Below are positions 1 to 12,000 of a stretch of 64,000 nucleotides of DNA, one piece after another. The stretch's first letter is position 1. Each line of letters starts with the position of its first letter. Made by a program: the position numbers and the translations under genes. Source of the stretch: Telopea speciosissima (lineage: Eukaryota; Streptophyta; Magnoliopsida; Proteales; Proteaceae). The stretch lies in the NCBI RefSeq assembly GCF_018873765.1, contig NC_057920.1, forward strand, positions 13,467,307 through 13,531,306, read 5' to 3'. A model generated the notes under the pieces. That model was not told where the DNA came from. It did not search any database and was given only the letters and a program-made list of their open reading frames with translations.

Positions 1-3000
1 CATAGCAGGGTACCAGTTTTTTATGAGCAGCCTGTAAACATAATTGGACTAATTCTGGTAATTATTTTTTAAAGATTTTATTCCTGAATTTCATTAAGAA
101 ATAAAGCAGTTGACATTCTTGTTTCTTCTGCAATGATAAACCCTTTTAAGTAACTTATGTCATGTGATATTTTGAATTAACTCCTTTTCATTCTGTGTAA
201 ACTGTATTAGAATGTCCTACCTTAGTTTTTGTGCTTTTCTCTCTTCTGATTCACTGGACATCTTAGCATATACTGTATTAAATTTTACAAAATCGGAAAA
301 TATGTTTTGACAGTCATTGTTGTTGCCACTGATGGTCAAAGAAAGAGAAGGAAGAACAAGACAGTGGAAGTAGTAGCAGTGGCTGCTGCTGCTGTCACTG
401 CGAGTGCCGGTGGCAAAGTAGAAGGAGAAGGGAAATAAGAAAGAGTAAGGGGGATGGTAGATCAGGATGTACCTGTTTCGAACCTCCATCTTGGTCGTCT
501 TGAATTCCTCCTTTGATTTGCTGTCAGTTCTAGCAAGCAAGGTTCCAAGTCTCGGTTTCAAGGCCGGTTCCGGCCAACCGGCCCTGGCCGAAACCGAGAT
601 TTCCCAAGTTTTGATTGAAACCTGGTAGTTTTTGGGCAAAACTCGACATGTCATGGGCTGATCAAAACTGGTCGAAACTACCGAAACCGGTCAAAATTTC
701 TGAAATATTGTCAAAATAATGAAATATGTCGAAACCTGGTTGATACAGTATTATATATAGGATTCGTCTCAGAAACTTGGGAAACGAGGTATCTCGGTTG
801 AAACTTGAAGTTTCGATAGAGATATTGAACCATGCTAGCAAGGAGACATCGAGCGTGGAGATTAGATAGAACTTGTACGATTGTAGGAGAGAGGAAAGAC
901 AGGCCAACTGATGCAGTAGCATTATCATGGTTGAACTGTTATGAACCACAATGGAAACCCAGTCCAAAGAGAAAAGGGTTCAAACCTTGGTTTCGTTCAA
1001 ATAGTGGTATTTAGGATTTATTTGTTGAGTCATTTTATAATTTCATTATTATCTGTTAGCTGTTGATACTTGATAGAATTCAGTAGAGTCCAAGTTTGTC
1101 TCAGTTTAAGAATCCTTTTTTTAGTCAATTTTAACTTTGAAGAGTCTATATATGCAAGTACTTGTAACCCATCAATCAGATTGTAATTGAATATTGAAAA
1201 TGGGTTCGTTATTCAGTTGTTTACCTCCGTGGCCTGATACCAGAGCTGGTCGAGTGCTTCTAGTTTTCCTTCACCCTCTCTGATCTCTTCTTTTCTAATG
1301 CCAGATCTTTTCTTCCTTCGTCCTTTATTTTTTATGTTCTTCTTACATTCTCTTTTAATCTTCTTCTTCTTTCTTATTATTTGTTTTATTTCTTCTTTCC
1401 TGCCCTGTCGACGTTACCATACTGTGAAAGGATTCTTTTATTGAACTCCCTGTAGCTCAATCTGTTGGGCCTGAGATTTTGGGCAAAGGTTGCCCTTCGT
1501 TGGTGATCTAATCCCTGGAATTTTCTTCCCACCGTGAGATCGAAACTGGCAAACATGTCAGGCTCTACTGGTTCCAGCAGATTCAGTTTCAGCAATTAAA
1601 ATTTGTTTTCTTACTAGTTATTTGACTGTTGGTCAATTGGATTCAGTAGCCCCTCAAGTTAATAACCACCACCTAAAGTTTCAGACCTATAGGAGTTCAT
1701 TTTGGCGAGATATTCCACCTGAAGCCGAAACTGGTTTACTGCTGGCATAACCATTCATTATACGAGCTCCTCTTTCAAAGCCCACTCTATACATAGATTA
1801 GGTATGGACCAGAGAAAGGGAATCATGTCAAAAGGTGTTAAGGACAACCTCTTCAACAAATACAGATAACATGACCCATCATTTTCAATACAATTTGTAA
1901 CAAAATATAAAGCTAAAGAACCAAAACCGAGAATGAGAAGAGAAGAGAAGAAGAAGAAGAAGTGACGGAGAGAAGGAGAAGGGACTGTGGTTGTGAGAAT
2001 GGAGTACACAGTCCCCCTCCTCATTGTCCTATTTATATTACTCAAATATTCAGATTACAAGAATGATTCATAATCACAATAGGATCCACAAATATAAAAC
2101 AGAAAATAGAAATAGAACAAATCCTAATAGAACTAGGAGTTTATAATCCTAATTATAAAACACAAAAATCAAAACACTGTTCACGTGAACAGTACTTCAA
2201 CACTCCCCCTCAAGCTGGAGCATACAAATCACCTAGACCCAGTTTGGAACAACTCTGACGGAAGGTAGGTCCAAACAGCAGCTTAATAAACATATCACCA
2301 AGTTGATTGGTGGTAGAGACAAATGGAGTAGCAATCAACTTCTTCATAACAGCATCTCGAACAAAGTGACAATCAACCTCAATGTGCTTGGTCCTTTAAT
2401 GAAATATGGGATTACTAGCAATATAGATAGCAGCTTGATTATCACAAAACATCTGCATAGGCTGAGTGATGGGAAATCCCAATTCCTGGAGTAAGGATTT
2501 TACCCACATCAACTCAGTTGTAGTATGTGCCATTGCTCGATTTTCAACCTTAGCACTAGATCTAGCAATAGTAGTTTGTTTCTTACTTTTCCAGGTGACT
2601 AAGTTACCTCCCACAAAAGTGCAATAAAGTCGTGGAGTGCCTATCACCATTAGCACCAGCCCAATCAGCATCCGAAAACCCAACCAGATTAATATTGTGA
2701 TTGGAATGATAAATAAGACCTTTGCCAAGAGCACCTTTTAGGTAGCGTAGAACACGACGAGCAACATCCCAATGAATTTTCTTCGGGGCTTGCATAAACT
2801 GACTAATAACTCCAACAACAAAGGAGATATCTGGTCGAGTAACAGTCAAATAGATGAGTTTGCCAACAAGTCTTCTATACTGATATACGTCTGTAAAGCC
2901 TTCACTCTCACTAGATCCAAGTTTGTGATGGGGATCCATGGGAGTATGAGCTGGTTTAGAATCCAGCATTCTAGTTTCTGATAAGATATCAATAACATAT

Positions 3001-6000
3001 TTCCTCTGTGATAAACTAATACCTTTCTTGCTGCGCAAAACTTCAATACCAAGAAAATATTTAAGAATACCCAAGTCTTTCATCTGGAAGTGCTGATGAA
3101 GATGGGCTTTAACTTGAGCAATACTAGAAGCATCATTACTAGATATAATAATGTCATCCACATAAACTACCATTATAACCACCATTGAACCCTGGCGGCG
3201 AACAAAGACAGAATGGTCAGAGTAACACTGTGAGAACCCGAATTGAGTAACAATGGAGCTGAATTTATCAAACCATGCTCTTGGAGATTGTTTCAACCCA
3301 TAGATTGCCTTACGAAGTCGGCATACTTTGGTAGAATCCTCCCCTTAAGCAACATACCCAGGAGGTTACTTCATATAAACCTCCTCCTGAAGATCACCAT
3401 AAAGAAAAGCATTCTTGATAACCATCTAATAAAGTGGCCAATCTAAATTGAAGGCCAAAGAGATAAGAACCCGAACTGAATTCAACCGAGCAACTTGTGA
3501 GAAGGTCTCAAAATAATCAACACCATAAGTTTGTGCATAGCCCTTGGCAACCAGGCAGGCCTTAAGATGATCAATAGAACCATCAACATGGTATTTGTTG
3601 GTATAAACCTAATAACAACGGACAAGATCCTTCCCAGTGGGTAATGAAACCAGAGTCCAAGTATGGCGAGAATGTAAAGCATCCATTTCAGTGTCCATTG
3701 CTGCCTTCCAGCCATGATAAGATAAAGCCTCTGGATAGGTTGTAGGGACATAGTTAGTTGACAAAGCAGAGGCAAGTGGGTGATAGTGAGATGGAAGATG
3801 AGAAATGGAGACATATTTTTCAATGGGATAAACAATGAGACATTGATGAGATTTTTGAGTACACGAGCGAGTACCTTTACGAATGGCGACTGGTAAGTCA
3901 AGGGAACCCTCAACGTCAGAATTAGATGGTGGGGCGGAAGGAGCGACTTCTGCATCAGTAGATGGCAGCTCTGGAACACTAGGAGCAGAGGGTAATGGAC
4001 TAGGGGCAATGGAGGCTGATTCAGTGGTAGTGGAGGGTAAAATGCGTGGGCGACACGTAGACGTTGATAGACCTTAACAGATGGAGAGATAGGTATGGGA
4101 GGACATAGAAGTTCTTCAGTGGATACAGGAGACGGTGTAGGTGAAGTAAAATAAGGGGTAGTTTCAAAAAAGGTAACATCAACGCTAATAAACTGTTTAT
4201 TAGAGATAGGGTCAAAACATTTGTAACCTTTTTGGGTCGGAGAGTAACCAAGAAAAATACATTTGATAGACCTAGGTGACAACTTATCAATGACAGGATG
4301 AAGGATGTGAACGAGGCAGACACAGCCAAACACACGTGGTGGAGATGTGAACAAGAAATGATTTAGGTACAAAAGAGAAAAAGGAATTTTATTATTTAAC
4401 ACGGATGATGACATACGATCAATAAGATAACAAGCAGTGAGAACAGCATCACACCAAAAACGCTTGGGGACATTCATGTGAAGCATAATGGACCAGGCCA
4501 CCTCAAGTAAATGTCTATTTTTGTGTTCGGCCACTCCATTTTGTTGGGGGGGTGTATGAACAACTAGTTTGGTGAACAATACCATGAGTGAGACAAAAAG
4601 CAGAAATCTCAGTTTGAGTGTATTCAAGGGCATTGTCAGAATGAAAATTTTTAATAGACTTGTCAAACTGAGTTTTTATTTCTTGATAAAAATTTTTAAA
4701 TACAGTAAGAAATTGAGTACAGTCTTTCAACAAATAACCCAAGTGGAACAAGAATAATCGTCCACAAAACTAACAAAATAAGAAAAACATAATCTATTAC
4801 GGACACGACACGGACCCCAAATGTGAGAATGCACTAAAGAAAATAAGGAAGAACTTCTAGGTGTAATACGAGCAGGAAAAGAGGCACGGTGATGTTTGCC
4901 CAGTTCACAAGCTTCACACTCAAGAGGAGACATGGACTTGCAACTAGGAACCATCAACTGTAGTTTAGAAAGAGATGGGTGACCAAGGCGTAAATGCCAT
5001 TGCATGGGAGTAGGTATAGTAGTAGATGTGGCTGCAGTAGAAGGGCCAATGCCATCCAAGTAATACAGGCCATCACGCTCGAGCCCTCCACCAATCGTCT
5101 TCCTTGTTTAAAGGTCCTGAAACACACAATAAGAAGGATAAAAGGTCACAACACAGTTAAGAGATTTAGTAAATTGACTGACAGATATAAGATTTAAAGG
5201 TAATTTAGGAACATGAAGGACAGAGGAAAAAGTCAAGGAAAAAGTGGGAGAAACAGTTCCATGACCAGTAACCTTAGTAGTCGACCCATCAGCAAGGATA
5301 ACATTAGATGAGGCTTGTATTTGATTTAGAGAAGAAAACAAACTAGACTTACCAGTCATATGAGATGAAGCATCAAAGTCAATAAGCCAGGAGGTAGAGG
5401 AAGGATAAAAAACCGAGTTACCTTTATAGGCTAAAGTGGCAGTGGAAGTTGAGGCAGAGGCAGCTTCAAGTTGTTGAAGACGTTTGACCAGATGATTGTA
5501 ATCATCACGTGACACAGTGGCTGGAGTACTTGATGTGGAACTTGATTTATATCACTGGTAGGTTTCTCTGAATGGTTGTCACTCATGGTTGTATTGGCCA
5601 GTTCATGTGCCCAATTGGGCTTGCCATGTTTAGCCCAACAAGTATCTACTGTATGATTTGGTTTGCCACAATAAGAGCATTGGCGGGAAGATTTATCAAA
5701 AGATTGGAAACTAGTGGTTCCACAAGTACCACGGCCACGACTCTTGGATTGGCCACGTCGACGTCCACGACCACGGTTAGCAACAAAGGCAAAACTTTCC
5801 TTGGGAGCAATATCAGGTTTAGATGGATTGGCCAGTTGATTGATACGTGAAAATACTTCATTAAGAGATGGAACTTTCTCCCCTGTAAGTAGTTGACCAT
5901 TCACTGATTGGTAATCAGGGTGAATCCAGCCAGAAATTTAGCAACATGAAACTCAGCCCATTGTTGTTTTAACTGATCCAAATTGGTAGTGAGGGGCTGA

Positions 6001-9000
6001 TGGATTTGAAGTTCTTCAATCATACCTTTATAGCTAGCAAAGTATTCACTTAAGGTTTTATCTTTCACGTAAATCATTCCAGACATCCTTGGCAAGAGTG
6101 TGAAACATCACATTGGATGCAATAGCAGGTTCAACACTGTTCCATAGCGAGATTTTAATAATAGAGTTCTCACGCATCCACTCATCATGAGCTGAAACTG
6201 AAGCAGGATCCTTTGGATCAGCAGTAGGAGGATCATCAGTGATATATTTTATTTTTCCTTTGGCATGAATATATGCATGTACGGCCTGGGCCCATAAAAG
6301 ATAGTTGGAGACTCCGGAGAGCTTGATAGTAGTAATTTGAACTTGGACATTGTCCAATGGTAGTTTAGGATCAGCCATCTTGCAGAAATAGCAGAAATAG
6401 TAATGTAAGTAGAACCAGGTTAGGGTAGGACCTTTATCCACTGCTGTGCCACTGTGCACACATGGCCGTTGCTGCGCCGCACGATGGCATAGCAGCGCTG
6501 CAGTGCACAGCAGCGGATAAAATTTGGTTAGGGTAATACTAGATCCAAAACAGCAGCAGCAGCAGTATCACACTTGATAGCAGTGGCAAAAGTAATAAAC
6601 TGACAATCGGCTTCTTAAGAAACCCAGATTAGGGCAGGATAAAGCTACCGGCAGAATTTGGGTTTCAAAAAACCACAATTTCTAGCAGTATTAGTAAATT
6701 AGGGTTTGAAAAACCCAAAACAGGAGCAAAAAAACCGATCGGTAGTAGTAGGGAGGCAAGGGTATGATTTAAAAACCACTAATAGCAGCAGGACAATCGG
6801 CAGAGTTAGATTTTTGAGGAAATCCACACTTCAACCAAGTAAAATAACAATCGAATGCTGTACCTGAAGAAGGGAACCAGAATTGGATCAATTGAAGACA
6901 CAATCAACTGAAAATAAACTCTTAACAGAGAACCGCAGGGGATAGGGAAGAGAAATTTTGGCAAATTGAATTGTTGAATCTGCAGTCGATCCTTAGTAAT
7001 ATAATTGAGCAGCTCCAACTTGAAGTTCTTCAATCGATCAGACTCTTCAGGTAAGCAGTAGTAAAAATAAACCCTTAGTTTTCAATTGAAAACTCTATCT
7101 AGGGCTTAATTCATATATGCAGCAGAGAATGCTGCACCCGTAGAAGAAATTAAAACTTTGAGAAGAATCTCAAACCAGAATCGCAGGAGACAACAACCTA
7201 ATGGTTGTACTCTGATACCATGTAACAAAATATAAAGCTAAAGAACCAAAACCGAGAATGAGAAGAGAAGAGAAGAAGAAGTGATGGAGAGAAGGAGAAG
7301 GGACTGTGGTTGTGAGAATGGAGTACACAGTCCCCCTCCTCATTGTCTTATTTATATTACTCAAATATTCAGATTACAAGAAGGATTCCTAATCACAATA
7401 GGATCCACAAATATAAAACAGAAAATAGAAATAGAACAAATCCTAATAGAACCAGGAGTTTATAATCCTAATTATAAAACACAAAAACCAAAACACTGTT
7501 CACGTCAGTGTTCACGTGAACAGTACTTCAACACAATTTTTTCTGTGGGATACAAATTTCTATAAGAAATATTTACTTGGCTAAACCTTGGAAATCTTAA
7601 TGCCTTCCAAATCCTCCTAGCCATTATCCTACTGCAATAATTCTTGCTAAGAAGAACACCTATGTTGTGGTAATTTTACCTAGAAGGTAATGAGTGACTC
7701 CTACAACACGTCCTTGTACAATGCTCAAGGCTAAACAATGGTTTGGCCAAGCACATAAGTCAACAAAGGGGATTTGTTGTGCGAAGAGTGCGTTATGTCC
7801 TGTAGCCGCCTTCCTGGTGGGGGGTGGCTCCTCCGTTGTGGGTAAATGGGAAACCCGACTCTACGAACCCAAGGAAAGCCTGCATAACATTAGGAAGGGC
7901 ATTAAGACTGGAGCTTTTTGTAGTGCTAGCAGGAATGCAAGTGAAGGAATCCCATCCCCTAGCAAGTTCAGTGGGTAAGCCCCTTTATAGATAGGGTCGT
8001 TAGTGTAGAGCTCGCTCTTCAATTTTGAGATATTTAGATTCGTAAGATCGTGATAGAGTTTTCGCATGCTACAACTAGCAGAGCAGCCAGCTAAAAAACT
8101 ACAGCGCACTACAGTGGAAAAGCTGTTGCTTGCTGCTTGTCTACTTCGCGAGCCTTCACTGTCCTGTTCTGTAACTTTCTTCTTTCATCTTCCACGAGGC
8201 TGTAAAAAGAGAGTAAGGGGTGGCTCTCTAGCAGGAGTCGTGTTGGTTAATCAAGTCACTGTCATTTTAGTAACCCCCTTCCCGCCCACACACCCCCCCC
8301 CAAAAAAAAAAAGAGAAAAAACTTGGATGATGTCATGAACATCAAAAGTGCAAAATCATTTTTTTTTAAAATAACGGGGATTTTCAAAGCTTTATACTTC
8401 CATTTGGCCAACTCTGATCGAGTTCAAATTGACAGGTAATCAGGGTATCATGGGGCATACTTGTACACAAAATTTGGGCCCTAATTGATATGCCATGTGG
8501 CGAATATTGGGTCTAACCACCTAACATTCTATGGTTGAATGTAATTATTGTTTTTTTATGGTGTATTATGCCTCAAAACTGTATTCTGCCTCAAAACTGT
8601 ATTCTGCATGTATCCAACATATATCCATGTGTTTCTTGAGCAATTCCATGTGTATCTTTAGCATTTCTTTGTGTTCTTACTGTCTTTTTGATATGTCTCC
8701 GAGACATCTCTTAAAACCACCCTCTCGAAATGCTGACTGATACTGATACTCGACACCTTGCCAAGTCCAATCTCTTTCAAAAAATATGGCATTTGAGACT
8801 CTTGATTCCATTAAAGAGCGGGCCCTTACAATAATAAGATAGTCCACGTTAGTATAGAGCCCCTTCATCCTTGAAATGTCCTATTGAATTCCTTTAGCAT
8901 TTCCAACATATAGCATGTGGAGCTTTCATGATGATTTACATCTTAATTCTTTGATGTTCATAATTTCCCTTTGTAGTCCTGATTCCTCAACTGAAATAAA

Positions 9001-12000
9001 TGAAAATTTGTGTAAATTCCATACAAGGACTGCACACCTTTGATGAGAGATGAGCTTCTGAGGGCTCCCTTTTGTGGAGCTTGTGATATAGTCATGGAAA
9101 GATATAAAGATAGTAAGAAGGATCTCCATATGGTATTCATTGACCTGGAAAATGCTTATGACCGAGTCCCTATAAATTTAATCCGACATATTCTAGTGAA
9201 GAGAGGAGTATCAAGTAAATATGTGGATGTAATTAAAGATATGTATGAGGGCGTGGTGACTAGTGTAAGATCTGTGGGAGGTCAGGGCTAGGAATTCCCA
9301 ATTACGATTGGGTTACATCAGAGATCAACCTTAAGCTCTTATCTATTTGCACTTATCATGGACGCCCTAACCAAGAGCATTCAAGACGAGGTCCCGTGAT
9401 GTATGCTCTTCGTCGATGATATTGTTTTTGTGGATGAGACAAAAGAAGGGATTAACGCTAAGTTAGAGCTATGGAGAACAACCTTGGAAACAAGAGGCTT
9501 TATGATTAGTAGAACGAAAACGAAGTATATGATGTGTAATTTTAGTCACACTATGATGGATACTGACATGGTGTGAATTGAGGAAAAAGAGATACCACAA
9601 AGTGGCTATTTTAGGTATCTGGGGTCAATCATATCAATCATAAATAAAGAAGGTAACATAGAGGATGATGTTTCACAGAGGATTAAAGTGGGATGGATGA
9701 AGTGGAGAGGTGCGTCCGGAGTGTTCTGTTACCGACATATTCCTTTAAAGCTTAAAGGAAAGTTCTTTAGGACTGTGGTACAACAGACTATGATATATGG
9801 GGCAGAATGTTGGCAGTTAAGAAGTGTCGTATGGAGAAGTTATGTGTAGCAGAGATGAGGATGCTAAGATGGATGTGCGGAAAAACTAGGAAGGATAAAG
9901 TACGGAATGATCGTATTAGATCTGACTTGGGAGTTGCCCCAATCAATGACAAGCTCCGAGAGAGTCGTTTGAGATGGTACAGTCATGTTCAACAGAGGCC
10001 TAGGGATACCCCAGTAAGGAGGGGTGATATGATTTCAATCGAAGGAGTTAAAAGAGCTAGGGGCAGGCCTAAAATGACCATAGGAGAAGTTGCGAGGAAG
10101 GACATGCATTCTTTGGGTCTTGTACCAAGTATGATCTCGGATAGAGCCTATTGGAAGGGTAAGGATCCATGTTGCTGACCCCATTTAGCTGAGATTCTCC
10201 TGACTTGTTGGGTTGTGCCTCGTTCCTCTTACTTTCATTTTTCATTTTGCTGTTTTTTGCCATCTTTCATTTAGGATTTTCCTTGTCATTTCTCATCGCA
10301 TTCCCTATCCATCTTTTCCCATCTCTTCATCTTACTTTTCTTGTTTAGACCTAGTTCCCATACTTTGTTTTGTTGGATCCATATAGCCAACCCCATTAAG
10401 TTGGGATAAGGCTGAGTTTTTTGTTGTTGTTGTCTGATCTGGTGAGGGGGAGATTCGATCATATGTGGGCCTGTTTCTATGGCTGGGTGTTATTAGATTT
10501 TTGGTGAATAAAGAATGGAGGGAAAAACTTGAAATAATGAAATTGGCTGGGCAGAACTGGACCAGCTTTTGGATCGAGTTCTCCAAGATGGCAGAGGAAG
10601 ACTTGATCAAAGCCTTGGAGGGTTTTTAATGGCTGGTTTAGGCTATGCTAGTTTGGGGCGGTCTAGAAGAGAAGAAGAGAATGGCTAGGGTTTGGACTTT
10701 GGATCAGATTCAAACTTGTTGATGATGGTAACACCTTGATAACGGCTTGCTTCAATGTAGTACAGTAATGGAGCAATAATGAAGAACCAAAGAACCACCT
10801 GGGCTTCCCACCGCATCGGTTCTGTCAGCCTTGATTAGACACAAGACGAAGGTTCAAATCAGCAGCTTAGTTTGAGTTTTCAAAATTGTGAGAGGTAAAG
10901 AGGAGCCTCCCATGATTCTCTTTATTTATAAGGCCTCCCATGATTCTCTTTATTTATAAGGCCTAAAGGCCACAACTCCTATTCAGCCTAGGAGACTAAG
11001 ACTAAGAAGCCTCCTAGCCAACTCTATTACAAGAACCCCTCTCTCAAAATTTGGAGAGGAGTAAGACAGTTAAGTTGTCATATGACCACTAAAACAAGCA
11101 CAGAAAAATATACTTAACAAATAAAACTAAGTATAGAAAACTACTAAAATCACTTGGACTTCCTATTCTTCTTCTTCTTGCGGATGTAGGTCTTAAGATA
11201 TGCGTCAGACGTCCTGGGCATGTTATGGAATTTTAGTCACTTCAGTTGCTCTACCTCATTCATTTAAAACTGATATTTCAAAATATTTGGCTGTCATTTT
11301 GCTGAGTGAATTTTTCTTGTAGTTTACAACCCTAAAATAGTACTACAGGAATCACAATTACAATAATCTTGCCAATATTAATTAGTTTCACTGCTTTTTT
11401 CCCCTGTTTAATTCTTCTCTAGATATTTTACACACACATTCTGAATTTTTTTAAAAACGGTGCATGTGGATTGTGCACAGTATAGCTGTGATACATTGTA
11501 GAATAGTTCTTTGAATGTTAACCTCCTATTTCTACCCATATCAGTCTTCTTATTCTCCCTGCCGCTTCATTAAATTTTATCTAGGTGGACCTGTAGAAAA
11601 AGGCCTTCTTCGCCCCTATCCCTATCATTGGTTTTTTGCCTTATGCCCAGAATGAAACTTATCAGAATTTCTGTTGTTTTGGACTGAATTTCTTAGTCTG
11701 CCCAACCGTTGGAAGGCTGCTTACTCTCTGGTTTTTCATTTTCTTTCAATATAATCTTAGCTGTTTATTTAACTGTCTAATTTTTTTGGTAGAGCAAAAT
11801 TTCTTTTTTTTTATTGTTTTAAAAAAAAGGGGAGTAATAAATAGGAAGGATGGAATTAACCTAAGTGAAGCAACTCAGATACTATGTACTTAACAGATAA
11901 GTCTTGGTTTTTTCTCATATTTTGATTGCTCCTGGCTTTGGGAGTAGGAGTTGAACCCAATCGGTTCTCATCATGTGGTCAACCATGCAAAAATCTTGTA

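Larger units (their letters stand above)
1896..7533 (-). mobile_element. Full-length Ty1/copia LTR retrotransposon, defective coding region
   Basis: The element is bounded by two near-identical LTRs (1896-2202 and 7221-7533, TG...CA) and flanked by a perfect 5-bp target duplication, caatt (1891-1895 and 7534-7538). It reads on the minus strand. Next to the right (5') LTR is a primer-binding site, tggtatcagagt on the minus strand, complementary to initiator tRNA-Met. Next to the left (3') LTR is a polypurine tract (gaggggga on the minus strand, about 2204-2212). The domain order gag, protease, integrase, RT, RNase H is the copia order. It sits antisense in the 12.7-kb intron of the CNNM gene. 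Coding remnants are described separately. Confidence 0.95.

Noticed and set aside
217..1014. Open frames of 60-145 codons on both strands in the first kilobase
   Set aside because: They overlap a degenerate repeat (ggtttcga/aaccgg blocks), have no family features and lie inside the CNNM intron.
7694..8338. Open frames of 82-94 codons
   Set aside because: Compositionally random, no conserved motif, mutually overlapping on both strands, and within an intron.
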